A DNA stretch of 64,000 nucleotides from Zygotorulaspora mrakii (GCF_013402915.1 NC_050724.1:744001-808000); one strand, 5' to 3'; positions 18,135 through 27,757 are shown, numbered from the stretch's first letter. The notes: generated by a model not told the origin, from the letters alone. Program-made: numbers and translations.

Positions 18135-20426
18135 TTATAAGAATGCTCCTGAGTATGCCAGTGACCATGTTAAACTTTGGCCATTATCGAGAAATACTTC
18201 AGGAGTATTGAAGTAGTTGAAAGAAATTCGAGGATCGAATAACGCCGCATTCAGCATAATTATTCCCTGCCAGCCATCTTTTATGTCGTTAACTATTGGC
18301 GACAGTTTTTCACGCCATTCTTCCTCGACAAATTTTGGTGTTCTAACAAATGAGGAGGCTGGGGTTATAGGGATAGCATGTATCATTTGAATATACTGCA
18401 ACTCGTTACCGAAGTAAGTTGTGTGATCTATTTTGTTTTCGAATAATATACCACTTACTTTATTACGAATGAAGGCTGATGGCATCACTGTGTTATCATC
18501 TGAGTAAAGGAAATACATGTTCACAGAGGTTCTCAAGATGCCAAGTTGAATGTCAGCAATATCAATCAGAGGCTGATTTTCGGTCGCAAGACCCCAGAGT
18601 TTTAAAGCATAGGACGCATTCACATCTTCCGAACTAGATTCTTGATCTTTTCCATCTCCACTTTCAAATAATCCTTTGGCAAATGAATGTCCATTGAACC
18701 AATCAAAAGATCTGAACACTGGGAAGAATCTATCCTTTTCAGAGGGGTTGGCGTAATCTCTAATCAGGGCTTCTACCCATGCCCTATTTTGTAATAGCCA
18801 GGCATTATCACCTGCGTCATGATCAACCTTTGTTATAATTGCAGCCGCAATTACGTGGTAACTATAATGAAAGTGATGGTCATTGTAAAAGGAATTTCCA
18901 AAATCTTGAGAACTTGTTCCAGAGGATATGATGCCTCCCCAAGTCTTGTCATACTTCAATGGCAATACTTGATGGTTATCAGCAAAGCGAGAAATGGCAC
19001 TTTTCAATTTTGGTAACAAACAATCTACTAAATCTTTTTCCTTTATAATGTATTGGCAGCAGTAAAGAATCCATGCATATTTTGCCAGAATTTTTCCAGA
19101 AAAATACATTGAGTCCAAATTTGATTCAGTTGATACATCCAAATTCACCTCTGATGATGCTGCCTTTTTTACAGCTTCAAGTACGTCTGAGGAATACCTA
19201 ACACCGTTGCCCTTTCCAGAAATTGTGGTAAATGGTGAGAAGCCCAAGGATTTGGGAATTGAAACTTTCATTTCGAACGAGTCTGTCAAATAACTGTTCA
19301 TAACACCTTTTATTGTAGAGTCTAACTGACAGACTATTGGTTGAGAATGCATTTCATCAGTGAAATTGCTCACATGGTGTGGAAATGCAAACATGAGGGT
19401 CTTTCCACATACAGATTTACCTTCAGTGAGATACCTAAATTGATATTTTCCGATATCGCCCTCTGTAGAGCAATCCAATTCGCAATGGATAGGATAACAG
19501 CCCGCTGCAATATCAATATCTTTTGCATCATTAGCAACAATTTGCATAGTGCATTGGTCCAGAGAGGCAGAACCCACTAAAGTATTTGCGTCTTGCATGG
19601 TTATTTCGATATTGCATCCCCCAGGCACAATTACATATAACAGCCAAACAACATTATTTTCCAGCAATAGTTTATATTTAATTTGTTCATTTCCAGAAGT
19701 AACTTTCTGAAAGCTTTTGATTCCCACGGCAGTGCAAAGTTTTGGCACCAAGTTGTGATAAATCGCTGTGATAAGGCCCATTCCTTGAACCAAGGGAAAA
19801 CGAATGTACTGATCGTTATTTTTGCGCAAAAACACTTGTGCAGACATATGTGTCAAAGATGCGAAACCTAGGGAAAAATCATCTGCCGTGGTATAGTCTG
19901 TACTAGAGAATACTAATGATTTGATACCAATTGGATTGAAAAAATACTGAGGTGGCGACCCCGGTCCAAATACCCTTTGAGAGGCTTGAATGTGAGCTAC
20001 TGCAATTCCCATATGAGGAGAATCCTTAGCCCACCATAGAGAGTACGGATGCGTCCATACGGGATTCGTTTGACTCCCTACCATCATATTTCCGTAGAAC
20101 TTATTCGTTTCGACGGGCATTTCTTTGTTATCAACATTCCTAGGAAGGTTCAGCTCATGATTACTCGCCTTAAATATATCGGGAGGTGGATCAGGCCTGA
20201 AAACGTCATCAAAGTTAACGTTGCCATCGATTTTGACATTTGACATATTTCTTGTCGCGATATCGAGTTCTCTAACAATTGGTACTCGAGGAGGCAGCGA
20301 GGGTGGATTCCTGAGGCCCAGTCTAGGAGGAACGGGGGGAGGATTAGACAGGGATTCTTGATATGCCGGAGGCTCGCCGTATTGCTGCCCGCCTGGCATT
20401 GGCATACGACTTCTGTTGTATGTCAT
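18135..20426 (-). CDS. ACF2: Intracellular endo-1,3-beta-glucanase, GH81 family
   Basis: 763 residues (S. cerevisiae Acf2/Eng2, YLR144C, is 779). It hydrolyses 1,3-beta-glucan. The S. cerevisiae protein has no signal peptide and was also linked to cortical actin assembly. The start is the ATG at 20424-20426 (MTYNRSRMPMPGG); three codons further upstream there is only TTG. Seen: no signal peptide; a proline-rich N-terminus with several PPxPPR-type SH3-ligand motifs (about residues 15-55); a GH81 N-terminal beta domain containing WWAKDSPHMGIAVAHIQASQRVFG; and the catalytic motif GDGKDQESSSEDVNASYALKLWG (around 592-614), whose glutamates are the usual GH81 catalytic candidates. It is divergent from RMP1, in the same order as on S. 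cerevisiae chromosome XII. Confidence 0.96.
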   Translation of the reverse strand: MTYNRSRMPMPGGQQYGEPPAYQESLSNPPPVPPRLGLRNPPSLPPRVPIVRELDIATRNMSNVKIDGNVNFDDVFRPDPPPDIFKASNHELNLPRNVDNKEMPVETNKFYGNMMVGSQTNPVWTHPYSLWWAKDSPHMGIAVAHIQASQRVFGPGSPPQYFFNPIGIKSLVFSSTDYTTADDFSLGFASLTHMSAQVFLRKNNDQYIRFPLVQGMGLITAIYHNLVPKLCTAVGIKSFQKVTSGNEQIKYKLLLENNVVWLLYVIVPGGCNIEITMQDANTLVGSASLDQCTMQIVANDAKDIDIAAGCYPIHCELDCSTEGDIGKYQFRYLTEGKSVCGKTLMFAFPHHVSNFTDEMHSQPIVCQLDSTIKGVMNSYLTDSFEMKVSIPKSLGFSPFTTISGKGNGVRYSSDVLEAVKKAASSEVNLDVSTESNLDSMYFSGKILAKYAWILYCCQYIIKEKDLVDCLLPKLKSAISRFADNHQVLPLKYDKTWGGIISSGTSSQDFGNSFYNDHHFHYSYHVIAAAIITKVDHDAGDNAWLLQNRAWVEALIRDYANPSEKDRFFPVFRSFDWFNGHSFAKGLFESGDGKDQESSSEDVNASYALKLWGLATENQPLIDIADIQLGILRTSVNMYFLYSDDNTVMPSAFIRNKVSGILFENKIDHTTYFGNELQYIQMIHAIPITPASSFVRTPKFVEEEWREKLSPIVNDIKDGWQGIIMLNAALFDPRISFNYFNTPEVFLDNGQSLTWSLAYSGAFL

Positions 20427-20809
20427 TCTGCACAAATTAACTTTAAACCTTTTGACAGAATAGTTTCCAATTAAATTTCTGTCTTAATGTAATAGGCTGT
20501 TCCAATTCAACGTAATGCTGATTAATGATAAAAGCTTTCAAAGTGTTATTCAACTGTAGGAAGATGAGATTTCCAGGGACAGCGGTGATATAATGAACGA
20601 CCCGAGTTAGTAGCTACTATTGCACTTTAGGCAAGCTTGATCATGAAATGGTGTTATCGAATTGCGACTTTATATATGTTATGTCTCTGTCGACTTGAAA
20701 ACCCTTTGCTGCGTGAGATCTTGTGCGTTCCGAAATACAATAATGATTTTTAATAGGCACTTTATGTTTTCTCTTACGCACATTTTCAAAGGTAAATCTT
20801 CAGAGAAAG
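20427..20809. other. ACF2-RMP1 divergent promoter region
   Basis: 383 bp shared by two divergent genes. No firm binding site was recognised. A TACTAAC-like sequence on the minus strand (20604-20610) lacks a matching 5' splice site and is not taken as an intron. Confidence 0.5.
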
Positions 20810-21457
20810 ATGGATGCCACGAATGACCCTGATTCTCATGCTCATCGGGGCCAGTATTTGAAGCTTCTTCAGGAGTTTCGATTGCTACATTTACTATACC
20901 ATAGAAATAAGAATCAGCATCGCGTGGCACACTGGTGGAGATATATCAATATTCTAAAAAGAAATTGTTCAGAAGTATTGGAAGTAATTCAAAAGAAGGT
21001 AATTGATAAAGAATTTGACTTTGCAAAACTGTATCAAATTATAAACAAGTTCAAGAAAAAGATATTACCTAAAATTTATTATGAATTTAATGGAATTATT
21101 GCATTGGGTCAATTTGTCACATTGGGTGTGATTCTTGTATGCCTACTGAGTAGGGTATACGCAATATACAAGGACATATACGCCATTTATTCAGGAAACT
21201 TTGAGAGGATAAGCTGTCAATCCATAGATAATTCTGCAAGAAAAAAGGAAGAGGATCTCGATCGTGAATTGAAGATAATGGAGTCTTTGGCAGATGAGGA
21301 GCTAGGAGAGGAGATAACAAATATAGCAAGCGTGTCAGAAGATCAACTCACCCATATCAATATACAGCCCAGTCCACATGTAGAACGGCAAAAGATAAAA
21401 AAGAAGAAAAGCAAGAAGAAAAAGGCAAAATCCGTTATAGACGGTATATTTGGCTGA
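20810..21457 (+). CDS. RMP1: RNase MRP-specific protein subunit
   Basis: 215 residues (S. cerevisiae Rmp1, YLR145W, is 201). It is the protein that distinguishes RNase MRP, the enzyme of pre-rRNA A3 cleavage and mRNA turnover, from RNase P. Seen: LLYHRNKNQHRVAHWWRYINILKRNC (around residues 27-52, matching LLNHRNKNQHR...MKRNC in S. cerevisiae), the hydrophobic YYEFNGIIALGQFVTLGVILVCLLSRVYA (around 89-117), a Lys-rich tail and the exact terminal IDGIFG seen in the orthologue. The hydrophobic block is conserved in the family and need not be a membrane segment. The ATG at 20810 gives MDATND. It converges with SPE4, 63 bp between stop codons. Confidence 0.95.
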   Translation: MDATNDPDSHAHRGQYLKLLQEFRLLHLLYHRNKNQHRVAHWWRYINILKRNCSEVLEVIQKKVIDKEFDFAKLYQIINKFKKKILPKIYYEFNGIIALGQFVTLGVILVCLLSRVYAIYKDIYAIYSGNFERISCQSIDNSARKKEEDLDRELKIMESLADEELGEEITNIASVSEDQLTHINIQPSPHVERQKIKKKKSKKKKAKSVIDGIFG

Positions 21458-21520
21458 TTTAACTCAAAAATAAAAAACCTAATCAAATATATTTTCTCTT
21501 TAAGAACAAAATGGTTCGCA

Positions 21521-22423
21521 TTACGCTTGCCTTGTATTGAGTATTCTATCAGCCCACGTAGGTAGTATAAATGAAGCGTGATGAATCTTAGGGTTGTAAT
21601 ATTTCATTTTCTGTTGCTCTTCAGAGGTTGGCAAACGATGAGCTACGTCTAATCTTAGATCTTTCTCGTTGGAGCAAACAATCAAACCCAATTGTCCAGA
21701 TGTGTATGATGGAACGGTGGTATAACAATATCCTGTGTTTGAGAAAACAGACTTCGCTGTCTGTATTAATTCTCCAAGATAATTAATATTTAACCAAACG
21801 TTTTCAGATGCCTGCATTATGACTATGCCGTCCTCCCTCAAGGCATTGTTCAGCAATTGGAAATACTCCTTCTGGAAAAAGGCTTCCGCAGGACCGTCCG
21901 GATCCGAAGAGTCTGTTATAATAACATCATATTTAGCATCCAAATCTGAACTACCAATATTTCTAAGGAACTGAAATCCATCGCAAAATTGCAGGTTGAC
22001 TTTAGGATCGCTTATCGAGCAAGACATTTCTGGCAGATACCTCTGTGATAGTTCGATCACAGTCTTGTCTATCTCTACTAATGTAGCAGATTCCACGCAG
22101 GAATGTTTTACGACTTCTCTAATCACACCTCCGTCACCACCACCGATTACTAACACCTTCTTGGGATTTTTGTGCGCATAAATCGGTATATGCGTAATCA
22201 TTTCTTGATACGCGAACTCATCTCTCTCGGTGCATTGAACTATACCATCCAATACTAAGACATTTCCAAAATCTGTACTTTTAAAAACCAGTATATCCTG
22301 AAAGGCACTTTGTGAGTGATGAAGAACTTTTTCCACTCTCAATGAAAATCCTTGACCTGGGAAATGAGCATCGCTCACCTCTGTGAACCACCCATTCTTA
22401 ATACGCGCGTGTTGGACCTCCAT
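21521..22423 (-). CDS. SPE4: Spermine synthase
   Basis: 300 residues, matching S. cerevisiae Spe4 (YLR146C, 300). It transfers aminopropyl from decarboxylated S-adenosylmethionine to spermidine. Seen: DGIVQCTERDEFAYQEMITHIP (59-80), the nucleotide-binding GGGDGG (94-99), VEIDKTVIELS (116-126), catalytic region ITDSSDPDGPAEAFF (169-183), and YYNPKIHHASFILPTWAD near the end, which fits Spe4 better than the paralogue Spe3. Position between RMP1 and SMD3 is as on chromosome XII. The chosen ATG is 22421-22423. An earlier ATG 7 bases upstream is in another frame (see the separate entry at 22398-22430). It shares a divergent promoter with TRM82. Confidence 0.95.
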   Translation of the reverse strand: MEVQHARIKNGWFTEVSDAHFPGQGFSLRVEKVLHHSQSAFQDILVFKSTDFGNVLVLDGIVQCTERDEFAYQEMITHIPIYAHKNPKKVLVIGGGDGGVIREVVKHSCVESATLVEIDKTVIELSQRYLPEMSCSISDPKVNLQFCDGFQFLRNIGSSDLDAKYDVIITDSSDPDGPAEAFFQKEYFQLLNNALREDGIVIMQASENVWLNINYLGELIQTAKSVFSNTGYCYTTVPSYTSGQLGLIVCSNEKDLRLDVAHRLPTSEEQQKMKYYNPKIHHASFILPTWADRILNTRQA

Positions 22424-22430
22424 TGCTCAT
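22398..22430 (-). other. Ten-codon upstream reading frame overlapping the SPE4 start
   Basis: An ATG at 22428-22430 opens a frame (MSNGGPTRAY, stop TAA) that covers the SPE4 start codon in a different frame. Both ATGs have G at -3. Whether the transcript begins far enough upstream to include it is not known. Confidence 0.55.
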
Positions 22431-22740
22431 TACTTGCAATCATATTCAGCAGATTTAGTCACATCTCATCTCCTTCGCTTTTTTTCAAAATAACTGAGCG
22501 ATGTCTATTATTTTTTCACGTTCCAAGAGATTATTTGTAGAGAAATACATAACAGATGCATGACAATGCGGAGCCAAGTCTACAAGGAAGGCTTGTAAGT
22601 CCTAATTAAGACTTCTTCCAGCCAAATCATACTTTTCGAGGCCAAACGTCCTCTTTGCGACGCACAAAGTGTATGTCTCCCAATGTGCCGCTAGTGAGTA
22701 TCGTGTCCGGCGACCAGGGTAGTTGCCGAAGCCTCCGGAC

Positions 22741-22751
22741 TGAAAATTTTT
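22741..22751 (+). promoter_or_regulatory. RRPE-type element upstream of TRM82
   Basis: TGAAAATTTTT matches the ribosomal RNA processing element consensus (TGAAAAWTTTT, bound by Stb3 in S. cerevisiae) and lies 11 bp before a PAC box, 105 bp before the TRM82 ATG. Confidence 0.7.
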
Positions 22752-22761
22752 GATAAAGAGA

Positions 22762-22769
22762 GCGATGAG
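22762..22769 (+). promoter_or_regulatory. PAC box upstream of TRM82
   Basis: GCGATGAG is an exact PAC motif (bound by Dot6/Tod6 in S. cerevisiae), 87 bp before the ATG. PAC next to RRPE is the signature of the ribosome-biogenesis regulon, which includes tRNA-modification genes. Confidence 0.75.
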
Positions 22770-22855
22770 CATCAATGAGTTGTGGTAAACTACAAAATAA
22801 TCAAATAATCTTACGAGAATACGTTGCGATCGCGAGCAGCTTTTAAACCGTTTCA

Positions 22856-24157
22856 ATGAATGTTATACATCCGTTTCAGGCAGTTGTCTCGAATGCCTCT
22901 GGGAATCAAATTTATGTTGTCTCTAAAAGCACTATCCTGGCATACAAATATGATGGTAAAGAATACCGCCTCATTGGAAAGTGGGTTGACGAAGTAGAGG
23001 GAAATCACAACCACGCACCTACCGAATCTAAAAATGCAAAGAGCCCTAGTCAGGCAAAAAAAATGAGAAGTAATGGTGGCAAAAGTTCAAAGAAATATAC
23101 ATCTGACCCGCTTTTCCCTATAATAACTTCACAAATCAGAAAACTTAGACTATCCAGCGATGAAAGTAAGTTGATTGCATGTACTGATTCCGATAAGTCG
23201 ATTATCATACTTCGTATTCTGCTTGAGGGTGAATACGAGGACAATTGCTTGAAATTAACAAAAAGACAACCGTTCCCAAAAAGACCGAATGCACTCACCA
23301 TTACAGACCGCGAAAAGCTTATAATAGCTGACAAATTTGGTGATGTTTATGAGATGGATGCGTACAAAGATGACGTTCAGGAAATAAAAGAGCCTATCTT
23401 GGGACACGTTTCGATGTTGACAGATATTTTGTTCGTGAGGGACTTACAAGGCAATAAATACATCATCACAAGTGACAGAGACGAGCATATCAAGATTTCA
23501 CATTACCCACAATGCTACGTGGTGGATAAATGGTTATTCGGCCACAAACAGTTCATTTCGTCGTTGTGTAACCCGATATGGAAATCTCAATGGCTTTTCA
23601 GTGCAGGTGGTGATGAATGTGTATTTGCTTGGGATTGGATAAATGGTGAAAAACTAGCAGAGTTTAATTATGAAAAGCTCATTCAGCCGCACCTGTCCGC
23701 TGCGCATTTAGCCTCTGAGAGATTTCAGAACGAATCGAATGACATTATTGAGTATGCAGTTTCCACAATCGTTTCGCTCCACACTTTACCCTTTGTTGCA
23801 TTTTTTGTGGAAGCCACCAATATTTTAATCATTCTTGAGGTGTGTCCAAATACTGGTGTCCTTTCGCTGAAGGAAACCTTGGAGCTACCTTATAGTATCG
23901 TCTCTTTATCTGAGAGTCACGACGAGTTGGAAGTAACCTGTGATAACCGTTCAGCCGGATCAGATCATTTCGTTGAATTTATCACTCATAACAAACAAAA
24001 TAATTGCTTCGAGATAGATACGCAACGATCCGACTCCTTCAATAGAGCTGTCGCCCTGACTTTGAAGGACGAAGAAAGTGTGAATGTCGGAAGTGATGAT
24101 ATCTATCCATTGTACAATATGATCTCATTGAAGAAGCATGGAGAGCATTATTCTTGA
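22856..24157 (+). CDS. TRM82: tRNA (guanine-N7) methyltransferase non-catalytic WD-repeat subunit
   Basis: 433 residues (S. cerevisiae Trm82, YDR165W, is 444). It stabilises the catalytic subunit Trm8 for m7G46 formation in tRNA. Seen: MNVIHPFQAVVSNASGNQIYVVSKSTILAYKY as first blade, a Lys/Ser-rich insertion (around 60-85), then WD-like blades with IRKLRLSSDESKLIACTDSDKSIIIL, LTDILFVRDLQGNKYIITSDRDEHIKISHYPQCYVVDKWLFGHKQFISSLC (around 184-235) and LFSAGGDECVFAWDW. The SDRDEHI-type motif is typical of the family. Upstream RRPE and PAC sites suggest co-regulation with ribosome biogenesis. It is from the chromosome IV series and is inserted here between two chromosome XII series genes. Confidence 0.95.
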   Translation: MNVIHPFQAVVSNASGNQIYVVSKSTILAYKYDGKEYRLIGKWVDEVEGNHNHAPTESKNAKSPSQAKKMRSNGGKSSKKYTSDPLFPIITSQIRKLRLSSDESKLIACTDSDKSIIILRILLEGEYEDNCLKLTKRQPFPKRPNALTITDREKLIIADKFGDVYEMDAYKDDVQEIKEPILGHVSMLTDILFVRDLQGNKYIITSDRDEHIKISHYPQCYVVDKWLFGHKQFISSLCNPIWKSQWLFSAGGDECVFAWDWINGEKLAEFNYEKLIQPHLSAAHLASERFQNESNDIIEYAVSTIVSLHTLPFVAFFVEATNILIILEVCPNTGVLSLKETLELPYSIVSLSESHDELEVTCDNRSAGSDHFVEFITHNKQNNCFEIDTQRSDSFNRAVALTLKDEESVNVGSDDIYPLYNMISLKKHGEHYS

Positions 24158-24334
24158 GTCGCTTTATATCAAAATTTATAATCATTTTCACAACCTAGAA
24201 TAGAAACTGTATCTTCTAGGCCTTGTTATTTGTTTAATCTGCTTTTTTCGCATCGGTTTAAAAGCCGGTTTAAATCAACGTCAAAAGGGAAAAGCCATAG
24301 GCATTCCAGAGACAGAAAAGAGCGTCAACTGCGA

Positions 24335-24640
24335 ATGAGCAACTTATTGCCAACCAACGAAACGGAATCCTCGCAAATAAGCGAGCACGCAACTGAAGAT
24401 GACAAGAGACAGCAAGATCTGAGCTACGATAGCAGGAATCTGTCCACAAAATCGCTTGGAGTCCCTGAAGCAGACGCATCTCTCACAAGCATGATAAAGA
24501 GTTCTCAAAGCCTACAGCAGGAGATCAATGGAATATTTGCTCAACTGAATGATTTAAATCGTCAAGTAAGAATAGATATTGATGACTTTTGCAATATTGG
24601 CATGCGCAACAGTACAACACTAAATAATGTGCAAAATTAA
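24335..24640 (+). CDS. Small helical protein, candidate YLR146W-A orthologue by position
   Basis: 101 residues from the first ATG of an open frame that continues upstream only through non-AUG codons. The first 60 residues are polar and probably disordered. The last 45 (SLTSMIKSSQSLQQEINGIF and following) form a heptad-like helix. In S. cerevisiae a small uncharacterised gene on the same strand, YLR146W-A, lies between SPE4 and SMD3; here the frame lies between the same two chromosome XII series genes (with TRM82 and SEC5 interleaved). That positional match is the main support; I cannot confirm sequence similarity. It sits between TRM82 and the converging SEC5 gene, with 70 bp to the SEC5 stop. 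Confidence 0.55.
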   Translation: MSNLLPTNETESSQISEHATEDDKRQQDLSYDSRNLSTKSLGVPEADASLTSMIKSSQSLQQEINGIFAQLNDLNRQVRIDIDDFCNIGMRNSTTLNNVQN

Positions 24641-24710
24641 ACGAAGATCGATCGAATGCCGCTGGATGACACAGGCGCACCTCTTAACCTTTTTTATATA
24701 CACACAAGTC

Positions 24711-27515
24711 CTATTTAAACGCAGCGAATTGAATGCTTGTTCTTGCTAAATTAGCACTTACGATAGGTTCTGTTTCCTTGATGCAGCGCTGCATCCTTTC
24801 GATGTTATTTTGGAAACAGTTCTGTAAACAGGCAGTTAAGGTGACTTCTGTGTCTTTCTCTAGCAAACGTCCTAAGACCCTCTGGAAAAACTGTAAATCA
24901 ACAGTGGCCTGCAGCAAACCATCTGATGGCAAGTTCCCAATGAAAGGTTTGAAAGATTCGAATAAAAACTTCGATATGAAAATTTGTGCTTCTCGTAGAA
25001 TCCTGTGGATCAGCTGGGGACCTATTCTAAAACATTCACTGTGAATGGTCACTAAAAGCATGAGAACATCTATAGTATAGTCACCAGCTCTGAATGAGTT
25101 GGAGGAATATGTGGCCCATTGTACTTCATTGAACTTAACCTCTAAAACATCTCTTATGTTAACCTTCAAATCAGATAAGTAATTGCCAAAAATTGATGAC
25201 TCCATCTTGAATAGGAGGGAAAAGAGTTCCAGATTTTTCCCCTTCAGATTCCATTCGAATGCGTCGTCAAAAACCTGCAAAATTTGAGGGAAGGTAACCT
25301 CTCTGATGTATTGAAGATTTGTCAAAGTTAGTACTGTATGAGAATTTCTTGGGTTATACTTGTCCTTAGCTGCATTTTTCAAGACGGCTTCTAAAATGGC
25401 TTCCATGGAAATTAGTTGTTGAAGTTCCACAGCTGTGAGAGCTTGTCTGGAAGGATAGCCAACGACAGATATTCCATTGAAGGCAGGTAACCTCTCGAAA
25501 GCGAACAGAAGATCCCTCACAACTCTAATACTAGACTCCTGGTAAGAAAGAACAATTTCAGGAAATTGGGTAACACCATATTCAGTAAAGGAAGACTCCG
25601 TCCCTTTCACTGTCTCATACACAGTCCAATCTTCTAATTTATAGAAATTTGAAATATCTCTTAGCTTTGTAGAAGCAATGGCACCAATACAACGATCTGT
25701 TATAATGGAAGCAACTCTTTTAGAGCTATCCAAAATCTTAGAACTTATTCCAAGTTGTGCTAGTTCCGTAATGTATTTTAAAAGTGGTTCAATCATTTTT
25801 GGCAAATATCTTAAACAACTCAGACCATTTGCTCTCAGGGGTACAAAACCATAATCTGAGGGTGAACCAGTTTCCTTGTAAACATTACTACTGCTGCCGT
25901 TTTCCTCTTCTAAAAGCTTCCCTTGTAAAAGCTCATCTTGTGACGGCTTAAAGAAGGCTAATAACTTACTGTAAAGCAAACTGACGAAATGTTCACCACG
26001 AGATCTTATCTCGTTAACTTGTGCTTCTTCTAGTTGAAGCGATCCTTTATGATTTTTCATAGCATCACTACCAATTAGTATATCGTCCTTTTTCTTATCA
26101 TTGAGCAAAGACGTTTGGTAAGCCCCAGTTAAAAAATTCTGTACGTGTTCCCAAACCTCTATGAATTTCATGCATACATCTTCCAACGACTTGAGGTACT
26201 TTAGAAAAATGAGCCATGTTTCAACAATTAGAGTAGAGTCGGTTAGAGTCTGAATTCCGGAAAGTGTAGCAAATTGGTTGCTGGACTCGGAGCCTTGCGA
26301 GAGTTGGTTGATGTAAAGATAGTGAGATAAATCAACACCGTCTACGATTGCTGAATTTGAATCGTCGTTACTGTCAATGCCATTTTGTATTATTTTGCGT
26401 TGGGATTGGATTATTTTAGGTAGCATTTGTGAAGATATTTCGTTCAGCTGGGCTTCAAAGTGATCTAGACGAGTTCTAATCCAAGCCATGATCGGGCTTT
26501 CTTTGACGTTCAAATCTAACAATTTAGATATAAGCGGCAAAAAGTTCTGCTGTGCTTCATCTTTGGTTGGTGTAATCAAGCTTCTCCAAGTATGCTGCCT
26601 ATAGTTATCTATTATTTTCTCGACTTCAACCCAAATTTTTGCGATTATTTTAGGAACCTGTTCAGTGTTATTTTCATCAGAGCTATTTTTAACAGTATAT
26701 TCATCCTTCAGTTTACTGTGAATGTCCTTGGCTCCTGAATATTCAAACATTAGATTGGGATAGTCGTTTTTATCAAGTAGTGTTCTTAAAATGTGTGGCA
26801 AATTGAAATAATCTTTATTTTCTTCAATGAACTTCTTAGTGAATTCGTAACTCTTGAGTTTTTGTGAAGATTTGAGAAGTGGCTTTAATTTCAATGTCGT
26901 GACTCTAATTGACTCGTCAACTCTTTCACCTAGCCTGTCAACGTCCAACTGTTTAGTGTCATCACCATCAGTGAAGGAATTAGACTTCTCGGAAAACTGC
27001 TCGTAGATTTGATCAAGCCTATTCTTGATTCTGACGTATTTGGTGAAATTTGCCTGTACTAATTCATTCAAATCTTGAGACTGTTCCTGCAGAGTTTTAT
27101 CCAGAATGTCTAGGGAATAAGAAAGGTCCTCGAAACTATCGGTATTATGAACATCTCTAAGAAATGCCTTGACATCAAATGTCTTACTATTTATTAGGTA
27201 TTTGAGCCTGGTATGTTCCGAAATGCCCAATTTATCCAATAGGGGCAGCATTCTTTCGTTATTTAATGGATCACGAACATGGTTGAGAGATGCATCGTTT
27301 AATGACAGAGCAGTCTCTAATGCATTGGTATTTTGTTGTTGGATAAGCAAATCTTTAAGGATGTCATATGAGTTATCTTCATTGGGCGAGATATCCTGCC
27401 ACCGATCTAGATTGATTAGAAGACTGGAATCCTGCTCCCATGACTCTGAAGGATCTAGAGTCTTCAAATTATAACAATCTAGTAATTTTTCATCATTGAT
27501 ATCAAAAGAGTTCAT
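24711..27515 (-). CDS. SEC5: Exocyst complex subunit Sec5
   Basis: 934 residues (S. cerevisiae Sec5, YDR166C, is 971). The exocyst tethers secretory vesicles to the plasma membrane at growth sites. Seen: a short N-terminal region, then helical rod segments typical of exocyst subunits: TRLKYLINSKTFDVKAFLRDVHNTDSFEDLSYSLDILDKTL (around 97-137), FTKYVRIKNRLDQIYEQFSEKS (around 152-173), and a long C-terminal helical-bundle region with SCLRYLPKMIEPLLKYITELAQLG. No enzymatic motif is expected. The ATG is at 27513-27515. Identification rests on overall similarity and exact synteny with TRM82 and TAF10. It converges with the small gene at 24335 and is followed upstream by SMD3 on the same strand. Confidence 0.93.
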   Translation of the reverse strand: MNSFDINDEKLLDCYNLKTLDPSESWEQDSSLLINLDRWQDISPNEDNSYDILKDLLIQQQNTNALETALSLNDASLNHVRDPLNNERMLPLLDKLGISEHTRLKYLINSKTFDVKAFLRDVHNTDSFEDLSYSLDILDKTLQEQSQDLNELVQANFTKYVRIKNRLDQIYEQFSEKSNSFTDGDDTKQLDVDRLGERVDESIRVTTLKLKPLLKSSQKLKSYEFTKKFIEENKDYFNLPHILRTLLDKNDYPNLMFEYSGAKDIHSKLKDEYTVKNSSDENNTEQVPKIIAKIWVEVEKIIDNYRQHTWRSLITPTKDEAQQNFLPLISKLLDLNVKESPIMAWIRTRLDHFEAQLNEISSQMLPKIIQSQRKIIQNGIDSNDDSNSAIVDGVDLSHYLYINQLSQGSESSNQFATLSGIQTLTDSTLIVETWLIFLKYLKSLEDVCMKFIEVWEHVQNFLTGAYQTSLLNDKKKDDILIGSDAMKNHKGSLQLEEAQVNEIRSRGEHFVSLLYSKLLAFFKPSQDELLQGKLLEEENGSSSNVYKETGSPSDYGFVPLRANGLSCLRYLPKMIEPLLKYITELAQLGISSKILDSSKRVASIITDRCIGAIASTKLRDISNFYKLEDWTVYETVKGTESSFTEYGVTQFPEIVLSYQESSIRVVRDLLFAFERLPAFNGISVVGYPSRQALTAVELQQLISMEAILEAVLKNAAKDKYNPRNSHTVLTLTNLQYIREVTFPQILQVFDDAFEWNLKGKNLELFSLLFKMESSIFGNYLSDLKVNIRDVLEVKFNEVQWATYSSNSFRAGDYTIDVLMLLVTIHSECFRIGPQLIHRILREAQIFISKFLFESFKPFIGNLPSDGLLQATVDLQFFQRVLGRLLEKDTEVTLTACLQNCFQNNIERMQRCIKETEPIVSANLARTSIQFAAFK

Positions 27516-27757
27516 GACAATTATGCACTACTCCATCAACCAACTGGTTTTTCTGATAAACTTTCTTTACTTTCGCTAACGTTCAAAATTAAGAGGGATA
27601 CAAATATTCATTTTGGTTTCACGGATAAACGTTCAAAGAGGTTGGCTATTTAAATCAAACTGAAAAATAATATAAAAAGGTAGCTAAGGTTGTAGCGCAT
27701 GTGGTCCAAGATGATGTGATGCGAATTTTAAATTGGATGCAGAATTGCGTACGTCGA

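Larger units (their letters stand above)
22424..22855. other. SPE4-TRM82 divergent promoter region
   Basis: 432 bp. It holds the SPE4 upstream frame at one end and the RRPE-PAC pair for TRM82 at the other. The open frame on the minus strand here is not supported as a gene. Confidence 0.6.

Noticed and set aside
20604..20610. TACTAAC branch-like sequence on the minus strand upstream of ACF2
   Set aside because: No GTATGT donor at a suitable distance, and ACF2 already has a complete N-terminus.
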